DNA of 48,534 nt from Methylobacterium sp. J-026 (GCF_022829585.1 NZ_JAKSYC010000128.1:1-48534), one strand, 5' to 3'. Numbered from the stretch's first letter, positions 35,887-44,315 are shown. Translations and numbers: made by a program. Notes: generated from the sequence alone by a model not told the origin.

Positions 35887-35897
35887 TTGTATGAGTA
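35887..35897. promoter_or_regulatory. Candidate GntR operator, copy d, overlapping a start codon
   Basis: TTGTATGAGTA, within ATTTGTATGAGTAAAG. The annotated ATG of the semialdehyde dehydrogenase lies inside the motif, which would allow occlusion of the transcription start if the message is leaderless. Confidence 0.4.
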
Positions 35898-37498
35898 AAG
35901 AACCCGCCAGCGACGCGACGATCCGGGGCAGCGTCCTGGTCGGCGCAACGGATGTGACGACGGCCGAGACGTTCCGGGCCGCCGATCCCGCGACCGGCGC
36001 GGCCCTGGAACCGGCCTTCGCGTCGGCGGGCGCCGAGGAGGTCGCGGCGGCCTGCGCCCTGGCGGAGGCCGCGTTCCCGAGTTTCTCGGAGACCGATCCC
36101 GAGGCGCGGGCCGGCTTCCTCGAAGCGGTGGCCGCTCGCATCGCCGACCTCGGCGAAACCCTGATCGCGCGGGCGACGGCGGAGACCGGGCTGCCCCGCG
36201 CACGGCTGGAGGGCGAGCGGGCCCGTACGGTCGGGCAGCTCCGGATGTTCGCCGCGCTGGTCCGGTCGGGCAGCTGGGTCCAGGCCACGATCGATCCGGC
36301 GCAGCACAAGCGCCAGCCGCTGCCCCGGCCGGACCTGCGCCGCCGCCACGTCGCCCTGGGTCCGGTGGCGGTGTTCGGGGCGAGCAACTTCCCGCTGGCC
36401 TTCTCGGTGGCTGGCGGCGACACCGCCTCGGCCCTGGCGGCGGGCTGCCCGGTGGTGGTCAAGGGCCACCCGGCCCATCCCGGGACCGGGGAACTGGTCG
36501 CCCGGGCCGTGCGCGGCGCGGCGGCGGACTGCGCCCTGCACCCGGGCGTGTTCTCCTATCTGCCGGGGCCGTCGAACGCCCTCGGCGCGGCCCTGGTGGC
36601 GGATCCCCGGATCAAGGCCGTGGGCTTCACCGGGTCCCGCGGGGGCGGGCTGGCGCTGATGCGGGTGGCGGCCGGCCGAGCGGAGCCGATCCCGGTCTAT
36701 GCCGAGATGAGCGCGGTCAATCCCGTCCTGCTCCTCCCCGCCGCCCTGCGGGACCGGGGCGCGGCCCTGGCGGCGGGCTTCGTCCAGTCCCTGACCCTGG
36801 GGGCGGGGCAGTTCTGCACCAATCCGGGCCTGCTGATCGGGATCGCGGGGCCGGAGCTCGACGCCTTCGCGGCGGCCGCCGGGGCGGCGATCCGGGCGAG
36901 CGCGCCGCACACCATGCTCACGGCCGACATCCGGGCGCGGTTCGAGGACGCCGTCGCCGCGATGGCGGAGCGCCCGGGGGTGACGGTGGCGGCCCGCGGG
37001 GCGGCGGCCGGACCGGGGGGCGCCCCCGCCGCCCTGCTGCGCACGCAGGCCAGCCGGGTCCTGGCGGATCCGACCCTGGCCGAGGAGATGTTCGGACCCG
37101 CGGCGATCCTGGTGGCGGCCGCCGACATCGCGGAGGTCGCCCGGGTGGTCGAATCCCTCGGGGGGCAGCTCACCGCGACCCTGCAGCTCGACCCCGCGGA
37201 CGAGCCCCTCGCGGCCGGGCTCGTGCCGCTGCTGGCCCGCAAGGCCGGCCGGATCCTCGCCAACGGCTGGCCGACCGGCGTGGAGGTGGCCCCCGCGATG
37301 GTGCATGGCGGTCCCTTCCCGGCCACGTCGGACGGGCGCAGCACCTCGGTCGGCACCCTGGCGATCGAGCGGTTCCTGCGCCCGGTCTGCTACCAGGACC
37401 TGCCCGCGGCGCTCCTGCCGCCGCCCCTGCGCCCGGACAATCCCTGGCATCTCGTGCGCCGGATCGACGGCGCCCTCGAACCACAGCCCGGCGGCTGA
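35891..37498 (+). CDS. Alpha-ketoglutarate semialdehyde dehydrogenase (2,5-dioxovalerate DH)
   Basis: The 535-residue aldehyde dehydrogenase oxidises alpha-ketoglutarate semialdehyde to 2-oxoglutarate, the last step of oxidative L-arabinose and uronate routes. Landmarks: FRAADPATGAALEPAF (N-terminal), FGASNFPLAFSVAGGDTASALAAG, KGHPAHPGTGELV, FTGSRGGG, catalytic Glu near 272 (VYAEMSAVNP) and catalytic Cys309 (GQFCTNPGL). HPAHPGTGELV and the long C-terminus separate it from succinate semialdehyde enzymes. The ATG at 35891 has no ribosome binding site in reach (GAGGAA is 18 bases away), so the message may be leaderless or start elsewhere. The 1-dehydrogenase follows 216 bases downstream. Confidence 0.87.
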   Translation: MSKEPASDATIRGSVLVGATDVTTAETFRAADPATGAALEPAFASAGAEEVAAACALAEAAFPSFSETDPEARAGFLEAVAARIADLGETLIARATAETGLPRARLEGERARTVGQLRMFAALVRSGSWVQATIDPAQHKRQPLPRPDLRRRHVALGPVAVFGASNFPLAFSVAGGDTASALAAGCPVVVKGHPAHPGTGELVARAVRGAAADCALHPGVFSYLPGPSNALGAALVADPRIKAVGFTGSRGGGLALMRVAAGRAEPIPVYAEMSAVNPVLLLPAALRDRGAALAAGFVQSLTLGAGQFCTNPGLLIGIAGPELDAFAAAAGAAIRASAPHTMLTADIRARFEDAVAAMAERPGVTVAARGAAAGPGGAPAALLRTQASRVLADPTLAEEMFGPAAILVAAADIAEVARVVESLGGQLTATLQLDPADEPLAAGLVPLLARKAGRILANGWPTGVEVAPAMVHGGPFPATSDGRSTSVGTLAIERFLRPVCYQDLPAALLPPPLRPDNPWHLVRRIDGALEPQPGG

Positions 37499-37714
37499 AG
37501 GACAGGCGCAGGTCACGCACAGGCGCGCGGCCGGCCTCGGCCGCGCATCGGGGCGGCCCGCAGAGGCCGCCCTCGGAGGACATCGGGATGGGTCGATCAC
37601 GCCTTCAGGTTCGGAAGCCGGACGGGCCGCAAAGCGGCGCTCCGGGCGCCGAAGGCTTGGCGCGGCGGGTGCGCGGCGTCCCGGCGACCGCACCCTGCGT
37701 GCGGGAGCTCTGAG

Positions 37715-38641
37715 ATGGCGCAGCCGATCCGCATCGGGCTGGTGGGCGTCGGCAAGATCGCCCGCGACCAGCATCTTCCGGTCATCGCCGCCTCCCCGGA
37801 CTACGCCCTGGCGGCGGTGGCGAGCCGCCAGGGCGGCCTCGACGGGGTGCCGAGCTACCGGACGCTGGACGCGATGCTGGCCGCGCGGCACGACCTCGAC
37901 GCCCTCGTCCTGTGCCAGCCGACCCAGGCGCGGTTCGAGGCCGCCCGGGCGGGGATCGCGGCGGGGCTTCACGTCTTTCTGGAGAAGCCCCCCGGAGCGA
38001 CCCTGGCGGAGGTCGGGATCCTGGTCGCGGCCGCGCGGGCGCAGGGCGTCAGCCTGTTCGCGAGCTGGCACTCCCGCTACGCCCCCGGGGTCGAGCCCGC
38101 CCGCCAGTGGCTGTCGGGCCGCCGGATCCGGTCGGTGTCGATCGCCTGGCTGGAGGATGTCCGGCACTGGCATCCGAACCAGGACTGGATCTGGGAGGCG
38201 GGCGGCATGGGCGTGTTCGATCCGGGGATCAACGCCCTGTCGATCGCCACCCACATCCTGCCGCCCTTCGTCCTCACCGGCGCGACCCTGTCGGTCCCGG
38301 AGAACCGGCAGGCGCCGATCGCCGCCGATCTGCGCTTCACGGATTCCGACGGCACCCCGATCCAGGCCGCGTTCGACTGGCGCCAGACCGGCCCCCAGAC
38401 CTGGGACATCCGGGTCGAGACCGAGGACGGGGAACTCGTGCTGTCGAAGGGCGGCGCGGTTCTGGCCGTAAACGGCCGCGACCAGCCCCTGCCGCCCGAG
38501 GCCGAGTATCGCGGCCTCTACGACCGGTTCGCCGCCCTGGTCCGCTCCGGCGCCAGCGACGTCGACCTCAATCCACTGATCCACGCCGCCGACGCCTTCC
38601 TGCGTGGCGAGCGCCGCAACGTGGAGGCCTTCACGGACTGA
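37715..38641 (+). CDS. L-arabinose / D-galactose 1-dehydrogenase (Gfo/Idh family)
   Basis: The 308-residue NAD(P)-dependent enzyme starts RIGLVGVGKIARDQHLP, the Rossmann dinucleotide motif. It carries K91 in EKPPGATL, H119 in WHSRY, and D169/N173 in VFDPGINAL, the catalytic set of sugar dehydrogenases in this family. The segment DVRHWHPNQDWIWEAGGMGVF is close to Azospirillum L-arabinose 1-dehydrogenase as I remember it. It oxidises the sugar to the 1,4-lactone. It follows the semialdehyde dehydrogenase gene; the 216-base gap contains no recognisable feature. No strong ribosome binding site is obvious. Confidence 0.85.
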   Translation: MAQPIRIGLVGVGKIARDQHLPVIAASPDYALAAVASRQGGLDGVPSYRTLDAMLAARHDLDALVLCQPTQARFEAARAGIAAGLHVFLEKPPGATLAEVGILVAAARAQGVSLFASWHSRYAPGVEPARQWLSGRRIRSVSIAWLEDVRHWHPNQDWIWEAGGMGVFDPGINALSIATHILPPFVLTGATLSVPENRQAPIAADLRFTDSDGTPIQAAFDWRQTGPQTWDIRVETEDGELVLSKGGAVLAVNGRDQPLPPEAEYRGLYDRFAALVRSGASDVDLNPLIHAADAFLRGERRNVEAFTD

Positions 38642-38794
38642 CCGGGAGGGCCCCCCCTGCGGGACACGAACGCGACAGAGCCCAGAAGGCCGCGCGGTTA
38701 AGGGGGAGTTAGCTGCGAGCCAATAGTATTGCTGCGAAATCAACGACTTGCGCCATCCATTCCCGGGACGTTCCTCGTGACGTTCCTGGAGCGT
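38642..38794. other. Junction between sugar locus and accessory region
   Basis: These 153 bases mark the left edge of the accessory region. Two direct copies of GACGTTCCT with a 12-base period (38767-38775 and 38779-38787) lie just 3' of the recombinase gene, the kind of place where arm-type sites occur. No tRNA gene adjoins it. Confidence 0.35.
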
Positions 38795-40003
38795 TCAACT
38801 CTCGGCTTTCGGGGTCCTACGATCGAGGCGGGCGGCGGCGAACCGCCGGTGCGCCTCCAGGCGCTCTCGGTCGTAGACGTCGGCCGTGGTGCGCGGCTTC
38901 GAGTGTCCCGCCACCTTGGCGGCATCGTCCGTCATGGCGCCGCCGCCGCGTCCCTCCGTTATCGCCGAGGCGCGCAGATCGCGGCTCCAGAGCTCACGCG
39001 GGAGCTTGGCTGCCGAACGCACCCGCCTCCAGCCCGCGGCGAACTGTGGATCCGTGAAGGGCAGCCCGGTCGCGCCATTGATGATCAGAGGCCCGTAGCG
39101 CTCCTCGACCGGCACACGCGCGATCTCCTCCAGGACTATGGGGCAGAGGCGGAGGTCGATCACCACCTCGGCGCCGCTGCTCGTGCGCGTCTTCGACGGC
39201 GTGTAGCGCAGCACCAGGTCCTCGCCGATGTGGCGCCATTCGAGCCCGGCCCACTTGTGCTGGCCGTGGACCACCGCGCAGATCGTCGGATCCTTGAGCG
39301 GGTACCACTGGCCGGTCACGTCCCACTGGCGGAGCGCCGTCTCGAACTGGACGGCGTAGGCGAGGGCCAGCGATGGGCGTTTAAGCGCGTGGGCCGCCGC
39401 GATCGCGCGCAGCACCTGGTCGGCCGTGGCGTACAAGCTGCGTGGGCGCGGGCCCGGCAGGCGCAGCTCGCGGATGTCGTCGCGCAGCGTCCGGCAGGAG
39501 CGGTGTCCGGCGACGATGCAGAAGGTAAGGGCGGCCTTCAGGACCGCGATGCGCATCTGCCCGGCCGCGGGCTTGGCGCCCGCCTCGGACCATTCCGCGT
39601 GCCAGCGCTTCACGTGCAGGCCGATCACCCCATCGACCCGCACGTCGCCGATCTCCCGCTCCAGGCGCCGTAGGTAAGTCACATACGGGCGGAGCGACCC
39701 GGGCTTGAGCCGATGGAACGGCGACTCCTCGTGCGTCTGGTAGATGCGCAGGACGCTTCCGATGGAACCGTCGAACGCGAGCGGATTGCGTCGCAGGCCA
39801 TCGAGCCAGACGAGCATATCGTTCTGCAGGCGCTGGCACTGATCGGCCAGCAGCTCGGGCGTGCCGATGTAACGCGTGAGCGGCACCGTGCTGCTCGGGT
39901 AGCCCCGGCTCACAGCCTCGGGGGAGGGGATCCAGTACGCCGCCCAGCCTCCGCTGCGCGGCCGGAACTTCAGGCCCGGCGCCTTGATCTTGGGCTTGTC
40001 CAT
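38795..40003 (-). CDS. Tyrosine recombinase (phage/island integrase)
   Basis: The 402-residue protein has an N-terminal arm/core-binding region (SLRPYVTYLRRLEREIGD, KRWHAEWSEAGAK) and a C-terminal catalytic domain. Candidate active-site residues are the Arg in FETALRQWDV, RDLRASAIT (R-x-x-R in place of H-x-x-R), the His in VAGHSKPRTT and the Tyr in ADVYDRERL. The first box is divergent from textbook integrases. It starts at ATG 40003 and overlaps the upstream small gene by 34 bases. The pair looks like an integrase with its directionality factor, and the neighbouring sequence is less GC-rich than the chromosome. No att duplication was identified by eye. Confidence 0.8.
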   Translation of the reverse strand: MDKPKIKAPGLKFRPRSGGWAAYWIPSPEAVSRGYPSSTVPLTRYIGTPELLADQCQRLQNDMLVWLDGLRRNPLAFDGSIGSVLRIYQTHEESPFHRLKPGSLRPYVTYLRRLEREIGDVRVDGVIGLHVKRWHAEWSEAGAKPAAGQMRIAVLKAALTFCIVAGHRSCRTLRDDIRELRLPGPRPRSLYATADQVLRAIAAAHALKRPSLALAYAVQFETALRQWDVTGQWYPLKDPTICAVVHGQHKWAGLEWRHIGEDLVLRYTPSKTRTSSGAEVVIDLRLCPIVLEEIARVPVEERYGPLIINGATGLPFTDPQFAAGWRRVRSAAKLPRELWSRDLRASAITEGRGGGAMTDDAAKVAGHSKPRTTADVYDRERLEAHRRFAAARLDRRTPKAES

Positions 40004-40269
40004 CCCGATGGCTCTTGCTGCGCAGGTGAGTCGGCCGGCGCGCGGCCTACGGGACCATACTCGCGATCGTAAAATGCCCGAACGGCCGGGACATAGCGCT
40101 TACCGTAGAGACGGGCTTGGCGCGGGAACCCGCATACCTCCAAGCTCGCTACGCTGGCGCACCAAGCACGCTTGTCGGCTTCATCCGACCCGACAACGGC
40201 CTCAGCAATTTCTCGGTCTGACGCGAACAACGGGAGCTTGTCGAGGGTAATGACATCGCGACGCGGCAT
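39970..40269 (-). CDS. Small excisionase-like DNA-binding protein
   Basis: The 99-residue product (MPRRDVITLDKLPLFASDRE, then IAEAVVGSDEADKRAWCASV, then ASLEVCGFPRQARLYGKRYVPAV) has the pattern of a winged-helix/excisionase-type protein. It ends in a basic Pro/Ser/Arg-rich tail. The start at ATG 40269 follows GGAGGG; a GTG four codons upstream is an alternative. Its gene overlaps the recombinase start by 34 bases, typical of a recombination directionality factor made with its integrase. The family call is tentative. Confidence 0.65.
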   Translation of the reverse strand: MPRRDVITLDKLPLFASDREIAEAVVGSDEADKRAWCASVASLEVCGFPRQARLYGKRYVPAVRAFYDREYGPVGRAPADSPAQQEPSGWTSPRSRRRA

Positions 40270-40714
40270 CAGTCCCTCCACTCAACTCTGACCGGCTTGG
40301 CTGCAGAATGCAGCTGCTCTGTCAGCATCTTGGTCAATCACCATCAGAGCCTCCGCTTGGCGCGCGATATCGTTCATGAGCGGTGACGCGATCGCTATTC
40401 TCTTCCGAAATTGCAGACCCGCGAACTGAGCGCCGGGCGCCGAACGGCATCTGTGCTTGCTTTGGTGATGCGGGGGTAAGAGCTGACTCATACAGGAGGC
40501 GAGCGACCCCGCCCCATATGTGAGGATGCAGATCGGCTCCTGATTTGCAGGTGTCACAGTCTCGAGCACAGCTTCGCTTCGCTACCTGCGGCCCAACACC
40601 GTATCATCGGCGCCGAGCATCTAGATGGCGAATTTGCACAAGCAAGCAAAGTCATCAAGTAAAATCGATACCAATTACCCGATAAGAAGCGCACTCTCAG
40701 GTCAAATCAAGATG

Positions 40715-40737
40715 TTTATCCAAGCAACTTGGATAAA
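40715..40737. promoter_or_regulatory. 23-base palindrome, candidate XRE operator 1
   Basis: TTTATCCAAG, three bases (CAA), then CTTGGATAAA: a perfect 10-3-10 palindrome. It lies about 210 bases upstream of the XRE gene and matches operator 2. Confidence 0.7.
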
Positions 40738-40781
40738 ATCATCGCTCGGAGATACACCTAGATCAGAAGAAATTGCGATGG

Positions 40782-40802
40782 TTATCCAACTCACTTGGAT
40801 AA
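40782..40802. promoter_or_regulatory. 21-base palindrome, candidate XRE operator 2
   Basis: TTATCCAA, five bases (CTCAC), then TTGGATAA. It shares both half-sites with operator 1; centres are 66 bases apart, about six helical turns, which would suit cooperative binding or looping. Confidence 0.7.
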
Positions 40803-40948
40803 GATTATTTTCACGCATTCGCCTACGCCGCCAGGGGCTTGGCCCAGAGCGTTTGTTAGATCGAATGCTGGGAAACAGGCGGTGAAGCGTGACGGCGGCA
40901 ATCTGCGCAGTATCAAGGTATTCGGGAAGGCAACAAGGGAGCTGAGAG

Positions 40949-41239
40949 ATGACTACAATCCCATTTCAAGTCATGCATCAGCAGGCGATGGACGAAGATC
41001 CAGGTTATCGCGCTGCTTGGGAGGCGAGTGAACCACCTATGATGATCGCCTTCGCGCTCTGTGACGCCCGGCGCCGGGCAAACCTGAGGCGTGCAGAAGT
41101 AACGAGTCAAATTGGGGTATCCGAGACGATGGTCGGGCGTTGGGAGCGGGGTGTGAGCGTGCCTAGCCTCGTATCCCTACGCCGGTATGCGGAGGTGACT
41201 GGCTCGCGGCTGCAGATCGATCTGGTGACCAAGGCCTGA
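40949..41239 (+). CDS. XRE-family helix-turn-helix regulator
   Basis: The 96-residue protein has an N-terminal segment (FQVMHQQAMDEDPGYRAAWE) typical of small HigA/XRE regulators and a C-terminal Cro/CI helix-turn-helix: ALCDARRRANLRRAEVTSQI, GVSETMVGRWERGVSVPSLV, SLRRYAEVTGSRLQIDL. The start at ATG 40949 is preceded by GGGAGCTGAG. No toxin gene was found upstream or downstream, so it looks like an orphan regulator, possibly for the island. The two palindromes at 40715 and 40782 are its most likely targets. Confidence 0.82.
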   Translation: MTTIPFQVMHQQAMDEDPGYRAAWEASEPPMMIAFALCDARRRANLRRAEVTSQIGVSETMVGRWERGVSVPSLVSLRRYAEVTGSRLQIDLVTKA

Positions 41240-41714
41240 CCGATCGCTCCTTCCGCTTCCGACCCTTCTCTGAAGTTCGGAAGGTCCGCTTTCGGGCAAC
41301 CTGATCCAATCTGGGTTCGATCCCGATCAAAGGCACTTCACGGCAGCGTTCCACACGGATCTTTAATGTCGGCCCTCTTGGCGTTCCAAACTTCGCAGAC
41401 ACCTTTTGGAACGGCTCGGCTGGAATTTTAGACCGTTCCACTAGAGCAGGCTGTATTGGACCGAGCCTACCATCGCATCCACTGCATGAGCTGCCGGCAA
41501 CCGAGCCGAAGGTGTGTGCGACGGCCGCTATGAGTGGATTTCTGCCTGTCTGCTTTGGAGAGAAACTTGGCGAAAGCAGAAATTACCGCCGTGCTTGCCT
41601 AATAGTAAATACAGCGTCAATCTTTAATATCGGTTATCAACTGAACAAATTGACAAGGCAACGTGTAGGGCCGCGACGAGTGCGGCCCTACAAGCAATTC
41701 GGGATAGTCTAGTC
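41240..41714. other. 475-base gene-free region with hairpins
   Basis: No supported gene. CGTTCCAAA (41382-41390) pairs with TTTGGAACG (41405-41413). An 11-bp stem with 7-base loop at 41664-41692 (separate entry) is likely the TonB receptor terminator. The rest is unstructured and AT-richer near 41580-41660. Confidence 0.5.
41664..41692 (-). terminator. Hairpin terminator after the TonB receptor gene
   Basis: TGTAGGGCCGC and GCGGCCCTACA form an 11-bp stem around a seven-base loop, 22 bases past the receptor stop. No T-run follows on the minus strand, so termination strength is uncertain. Confidence 0.55.
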
Positions 41715-44315
41715 TCAATATTTTCTGATAATCGGTTCCGGCGACATCGGCACTGGATCTGCGCCGAAGCGGTAGGTCAGGCCCGCGTAGACCGAGAGTG
41801 GTTGAGCCAAAGTCGTGGTCCGCGGATCGTTGATCGACAGGTTGCCGGCCACCGCACCCGTCTCGGCAAAAGTGCCGAAGGTGGCGTAGCGTTGGTTTGT
41901 CAGGTTGGTAATCAACCCGAAGATCTCCAGGTTCTTGGTGACCTGATACTTCGTCGTCAGGTTCATCACGTAGTAGGCTGGTAGCTTCCGGTTCAGGTTC
42001 GACTCATCGCCGCGATAGTATGACGACGAGAACGCAGCCACGTTCAGGCCGAACCGCCAGTTCGGGGTGATGTTGTATTCGAACCCGGCCTTGATCTGGT
42101 GATCCGGGATGAGCGGGATCTTGTCGCCCCGCCGCACGTTGATGCCGCCGTTCGGGACCACATCACCACCGGTCGCGCCGCCAGCCGCGCCGGTACCAGC
42201 GAGCGGGTTGTTGGGTGACGAGAGCGTCTGATTGAACTGGAAGGTCGCGTCGATCAGGGCGTAGTTGGCGTAGACGAGCAGGTCGGGGGTGATGACGTAC
42301 TCGGCGCTGACCTCGATGCCCTGCCGCTGAGTCGCCGGCACGTTGATGTAGTAGGCGCGCGCCGCGTTGCCGGCGACCGCGACCTGATAGAGGTCGTTCT
42401 GTAGGTCGGTGCGGAACACGCCGGCCTTGTAAGTCAGATTGCCGCCCGACAGGAAGCTCGGGATCACGCCGCGGAAGCCGGCCTCGTAGGTCCGCCCGGT
42501 GACCTGCTTGAGCGGCGGATCGGCCACCAGCGAGTTCGGCAGGAGGCAGGGCTGGGTCGGGCTGGAGCAGGACAGCTCCAGCGGCGTCGGCGCCCGGTTC
42601 GACTCCGAGTAGCTGCCATAGAGATTGAATGCCGGATCGAACTGGTAGGTCAGGCCTGCCAGTGGGTTGACCTTGAAGTACTCGTTCGTGCCCGTCACGT
42701 CCGGCGAGAAGCCGGTCTGGTCGCGGGTCTGAATGCGAGCGTAGTTGAGGCGGAAGCCGGCGGTGAGCGAGAGCCGGTCGGTCACGTCGAGCGTGTCGGT
42801 GGCGTAGAGGCCGAGATACAGCGTCGACCCGCTGACGTTGCTCGGCGCGATGCCGAGGGCGCCGAGGGTCCGTATATCTGGCGTGCCAAGGCCAGGGATA
42901 TTGCCGTAATACGGGCTATTGGGGTCGATCGAAACGGAGAGGTTTGGGTTGATCACACCCAGCGTGCTCGACGACTTGAACGAGAAGTTCGAGGCGTCGA
43001 CGCTGCCGCCAACCACGAAGGTGTTAGGCAGGCCGAAGATCCGGTCGCGGTTGGCCGCCTGCAGCGAGCCGCCATAAGCCTCGGACTGGGTCAGGGTCGT
43101 GTCGATCGTTCCGTAGGGGGCATTCTTGTTGAACGGGATCGGCTGGCCGTTCAGGCCGATGATCGTGAACTGATCAGCGTAGGCCCGGCGCGCCGCCACC
43201 TGGCTGGTCGGAGGCGCGTTTACGTTGAATGCATCGTCCTGATAGCAGAGAAAACCCTTGAAGTCGCCGCGCTTGCTGCAGTTCTCGAAGTTGCCCTGGT
43301 TGCCATCGACGTAGTTCTCGCCGAAGCGCCGGTAATAGGCGTTTCCGGCTAGATCCCAGGTCGGCGAGATATCGACCCGGCCGGTGAGCTGGATCGTGCC
43401 GACCTGCGTCGTCTGGGTCTGCGGGTAAGTGAAGATCGCCCGCGGATCGATATGGGTGAAATCGACCGGGGTCGCGGCGGCCGCGCCGTAGAAACTGCGT
43501 GCGGCCAACCCGATCAGGTGGAACTCCGAGTCCTGCGAGCGATAGCCGAGATCGGCGTAGAGCCGGCCGATCGTGCTCGGGTTCTCGTAGCGCCAGCCCC
43601 GGTCGTTCAGCCCATCGCCGGTGAAGTAGAAGCTCCAATTGTCGACGATCTTACCGTACTGGAGATTGCCGGCCACCCGCCCATCAGAGCCGCCGAATGC
43701 GGTGATCTCGGTGCCCTGCCAGGTGAAGCCGTTCTTCATCTGGATGTTGACCGCACCGCCGATGGCGTTGAGGCCGAAGACTGGGTTGCCGGTGACCACG
43801 TCGATCCGCTGAACGGCTTGCGGCGGGATCAGGTCGAAGTTGACGACGTCGCCGAAGGCCTCGTTGATGCGGATGCCGTTCTGGTAGACGGCCAGCCCCT
43901 GCGGTACGCCCTGTACGGAGGAGGCGGTGAAGCCGCGGTAGTTCAGGTCGACGCGGTTGCCGTTGCCCTGCGAGTCGTTGAGGTTCACTCCCGGGGTCGA
44001 TCGGGCGAAGGTGGCGATGATGTTGTCGGTGCCGCGATCGACGTCAATTTGGCGCGCCGTGACGGTCTCGACCGTGCTGGGGATCTTGTTCAACGGCTGC
44101 TCAGAGCCGCGCAGGCGGACCGGACCGGCGGGCGCGGTCGGCACGATCTGGCCGAGCGTGTTGAGGTTTTGAGCGCCGCTCGAATTGCCGCCGCCGGCAC
44201 CGACCGGCGAGGTCGAGACGACGCTGATCTCGCCCAGCGTTACTGCTTCTTGTGCCTGTGCCAGCCCGGGCAGCATTGCCACGGACGCGATCAGGCTGCC
44301 TCGTAAGGCGCGCAT
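41715..44315 (-). CDS. TonB-dependent outer-membrane receptor
   Basis: The 866-residue receptor has a signal peptide (MRALRGSLIASVAMLPGLAQA) and a plug domain beginning near residue 75 with STVETVTARQIDVDRGTDNI, VDLNYRGFTASSVQG and FGLNAIGGAVNIQMKNGF. The beta barrel ends in YAGLTYRF plus a short tail, VPMSPEPIIRKY. Cys pairs occur at about 345/356 (FENCSKRGDFKGFLCY) and 581/588 (LSCSSPTQPCLL), probably disulfides in extracellular loops. GGGGGAA lies six bases before the ATG. It is a lone gene in the accessory region, with no siderophore or ABC genes beside it, so the ligand is unknown. The plug belongs to the FecA/CirA class by general pattern only. Confidence 0.9.
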   Translation of the reverse strand: MRALRGSLIASVAMLPGLAQAQEAVTLGEISVVSTSPVGAGGGNSSGAQNLNTLGQIVPTAPAGPVRLRGSEQPLNKIPSTVETVTARQIDVDRGTDNIIATFARSTPGVNLNDSQGNGNRVDLNYRGFTASSVQGVPQGLAVYQNGIRINEAFGDVVNFDLIPPQAVQRIDVVTGNPVFGLNAIGGAVNIQMKNGFTWQGTEITAFGGSDGRVAGNLQYGKIVDNWSFYFTGDGLNDRGWRYENPSTIGRLYADLGYRSQDSEFHLIGLAARSFYGAAAATPVDFTHIDPRAIFTYPQTQTTQVGTIQLTGRVDISPTWDLAGNAYYRRFGENYVDGNQGNFENCSKRGDFKGFLCYQDDAFNVNAPPTSQVAARRAYADQFTIIGLNGQPIPFNKNAPYGTIDTTLTQSEAYGGSLQAANRDRIFGLPNTFVVGGSVDASNFSFKSSSTLGVINPNLSVSIDPNSPYYGNIPGLGTPDIRTLGALGIAPSNVSGSTLYLGLYATDTLDVTDRLSLTAGFRLNYARIQTRDQTGFSPDVTGTNEYFKVNPLAGLTYQFDPAFNLYGSYSESNRAPTPLELSCSSPTQPCLLPNSLVADPPLKQVTGRTYEAGFRGVIPSFLSGGNLTYKAGVFRTDLQNDLYQVAVAGNAARAYYINVPATQRQGIEVSAEYVITPDLLVYANYALIDATFQFNQTLSSPNNPLAGTGAAGGATGGDVVPNGGINVRRGDKIPLIPDHQIKAGFEYNITPNWRFGLNVAAFSSSYYRGDESNLNRKLPAYYVMNLTTKYQVTKNLEIFGLITNLTNQRYATFGTFAETGAVAGNLSINDPRTTTLAQPLSVYAGLTYRFGADPVPMSPEPIIRKY

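Larger units (their letters stand above)
40270..40948. other. 679-base AT-richer region with palindromic operators
   Basis: No gene is convincing. A short minus-strand frame ending at 40282 (its last 31 codons are MNDIARQAEAL...) and a plus-strand frame 40625-40885 lack ribosome binding sites; the latter only reads through the two palindromes. Base composition falls well below that of the flanking chromosome from about 40570 on. The two palindromes listed separately are the only structured elements. Confidence 0.5.

Noticed and set aside
35744..38743. 999-codon minus-strand open frame
   Set aside because: Antisense to the semialdehyde dehydrogenase and sugar dehydrogenase genes, with no family-like sequence.
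40625..40885. Plus-strand open frame of 86 codons before the XRE gene
   Set aside because: It reads through both palindromes (giving the repeated IQ.TWI pattern) and has no ribosome binding site; more likely regulatory DNA.
41300..41340. tRNA T-arm-like stretch GGGTTCGATCCC
   Set aside because: The T-stem pairs at only two of the first three positions and no acceptor, D or anticodon arms were found.
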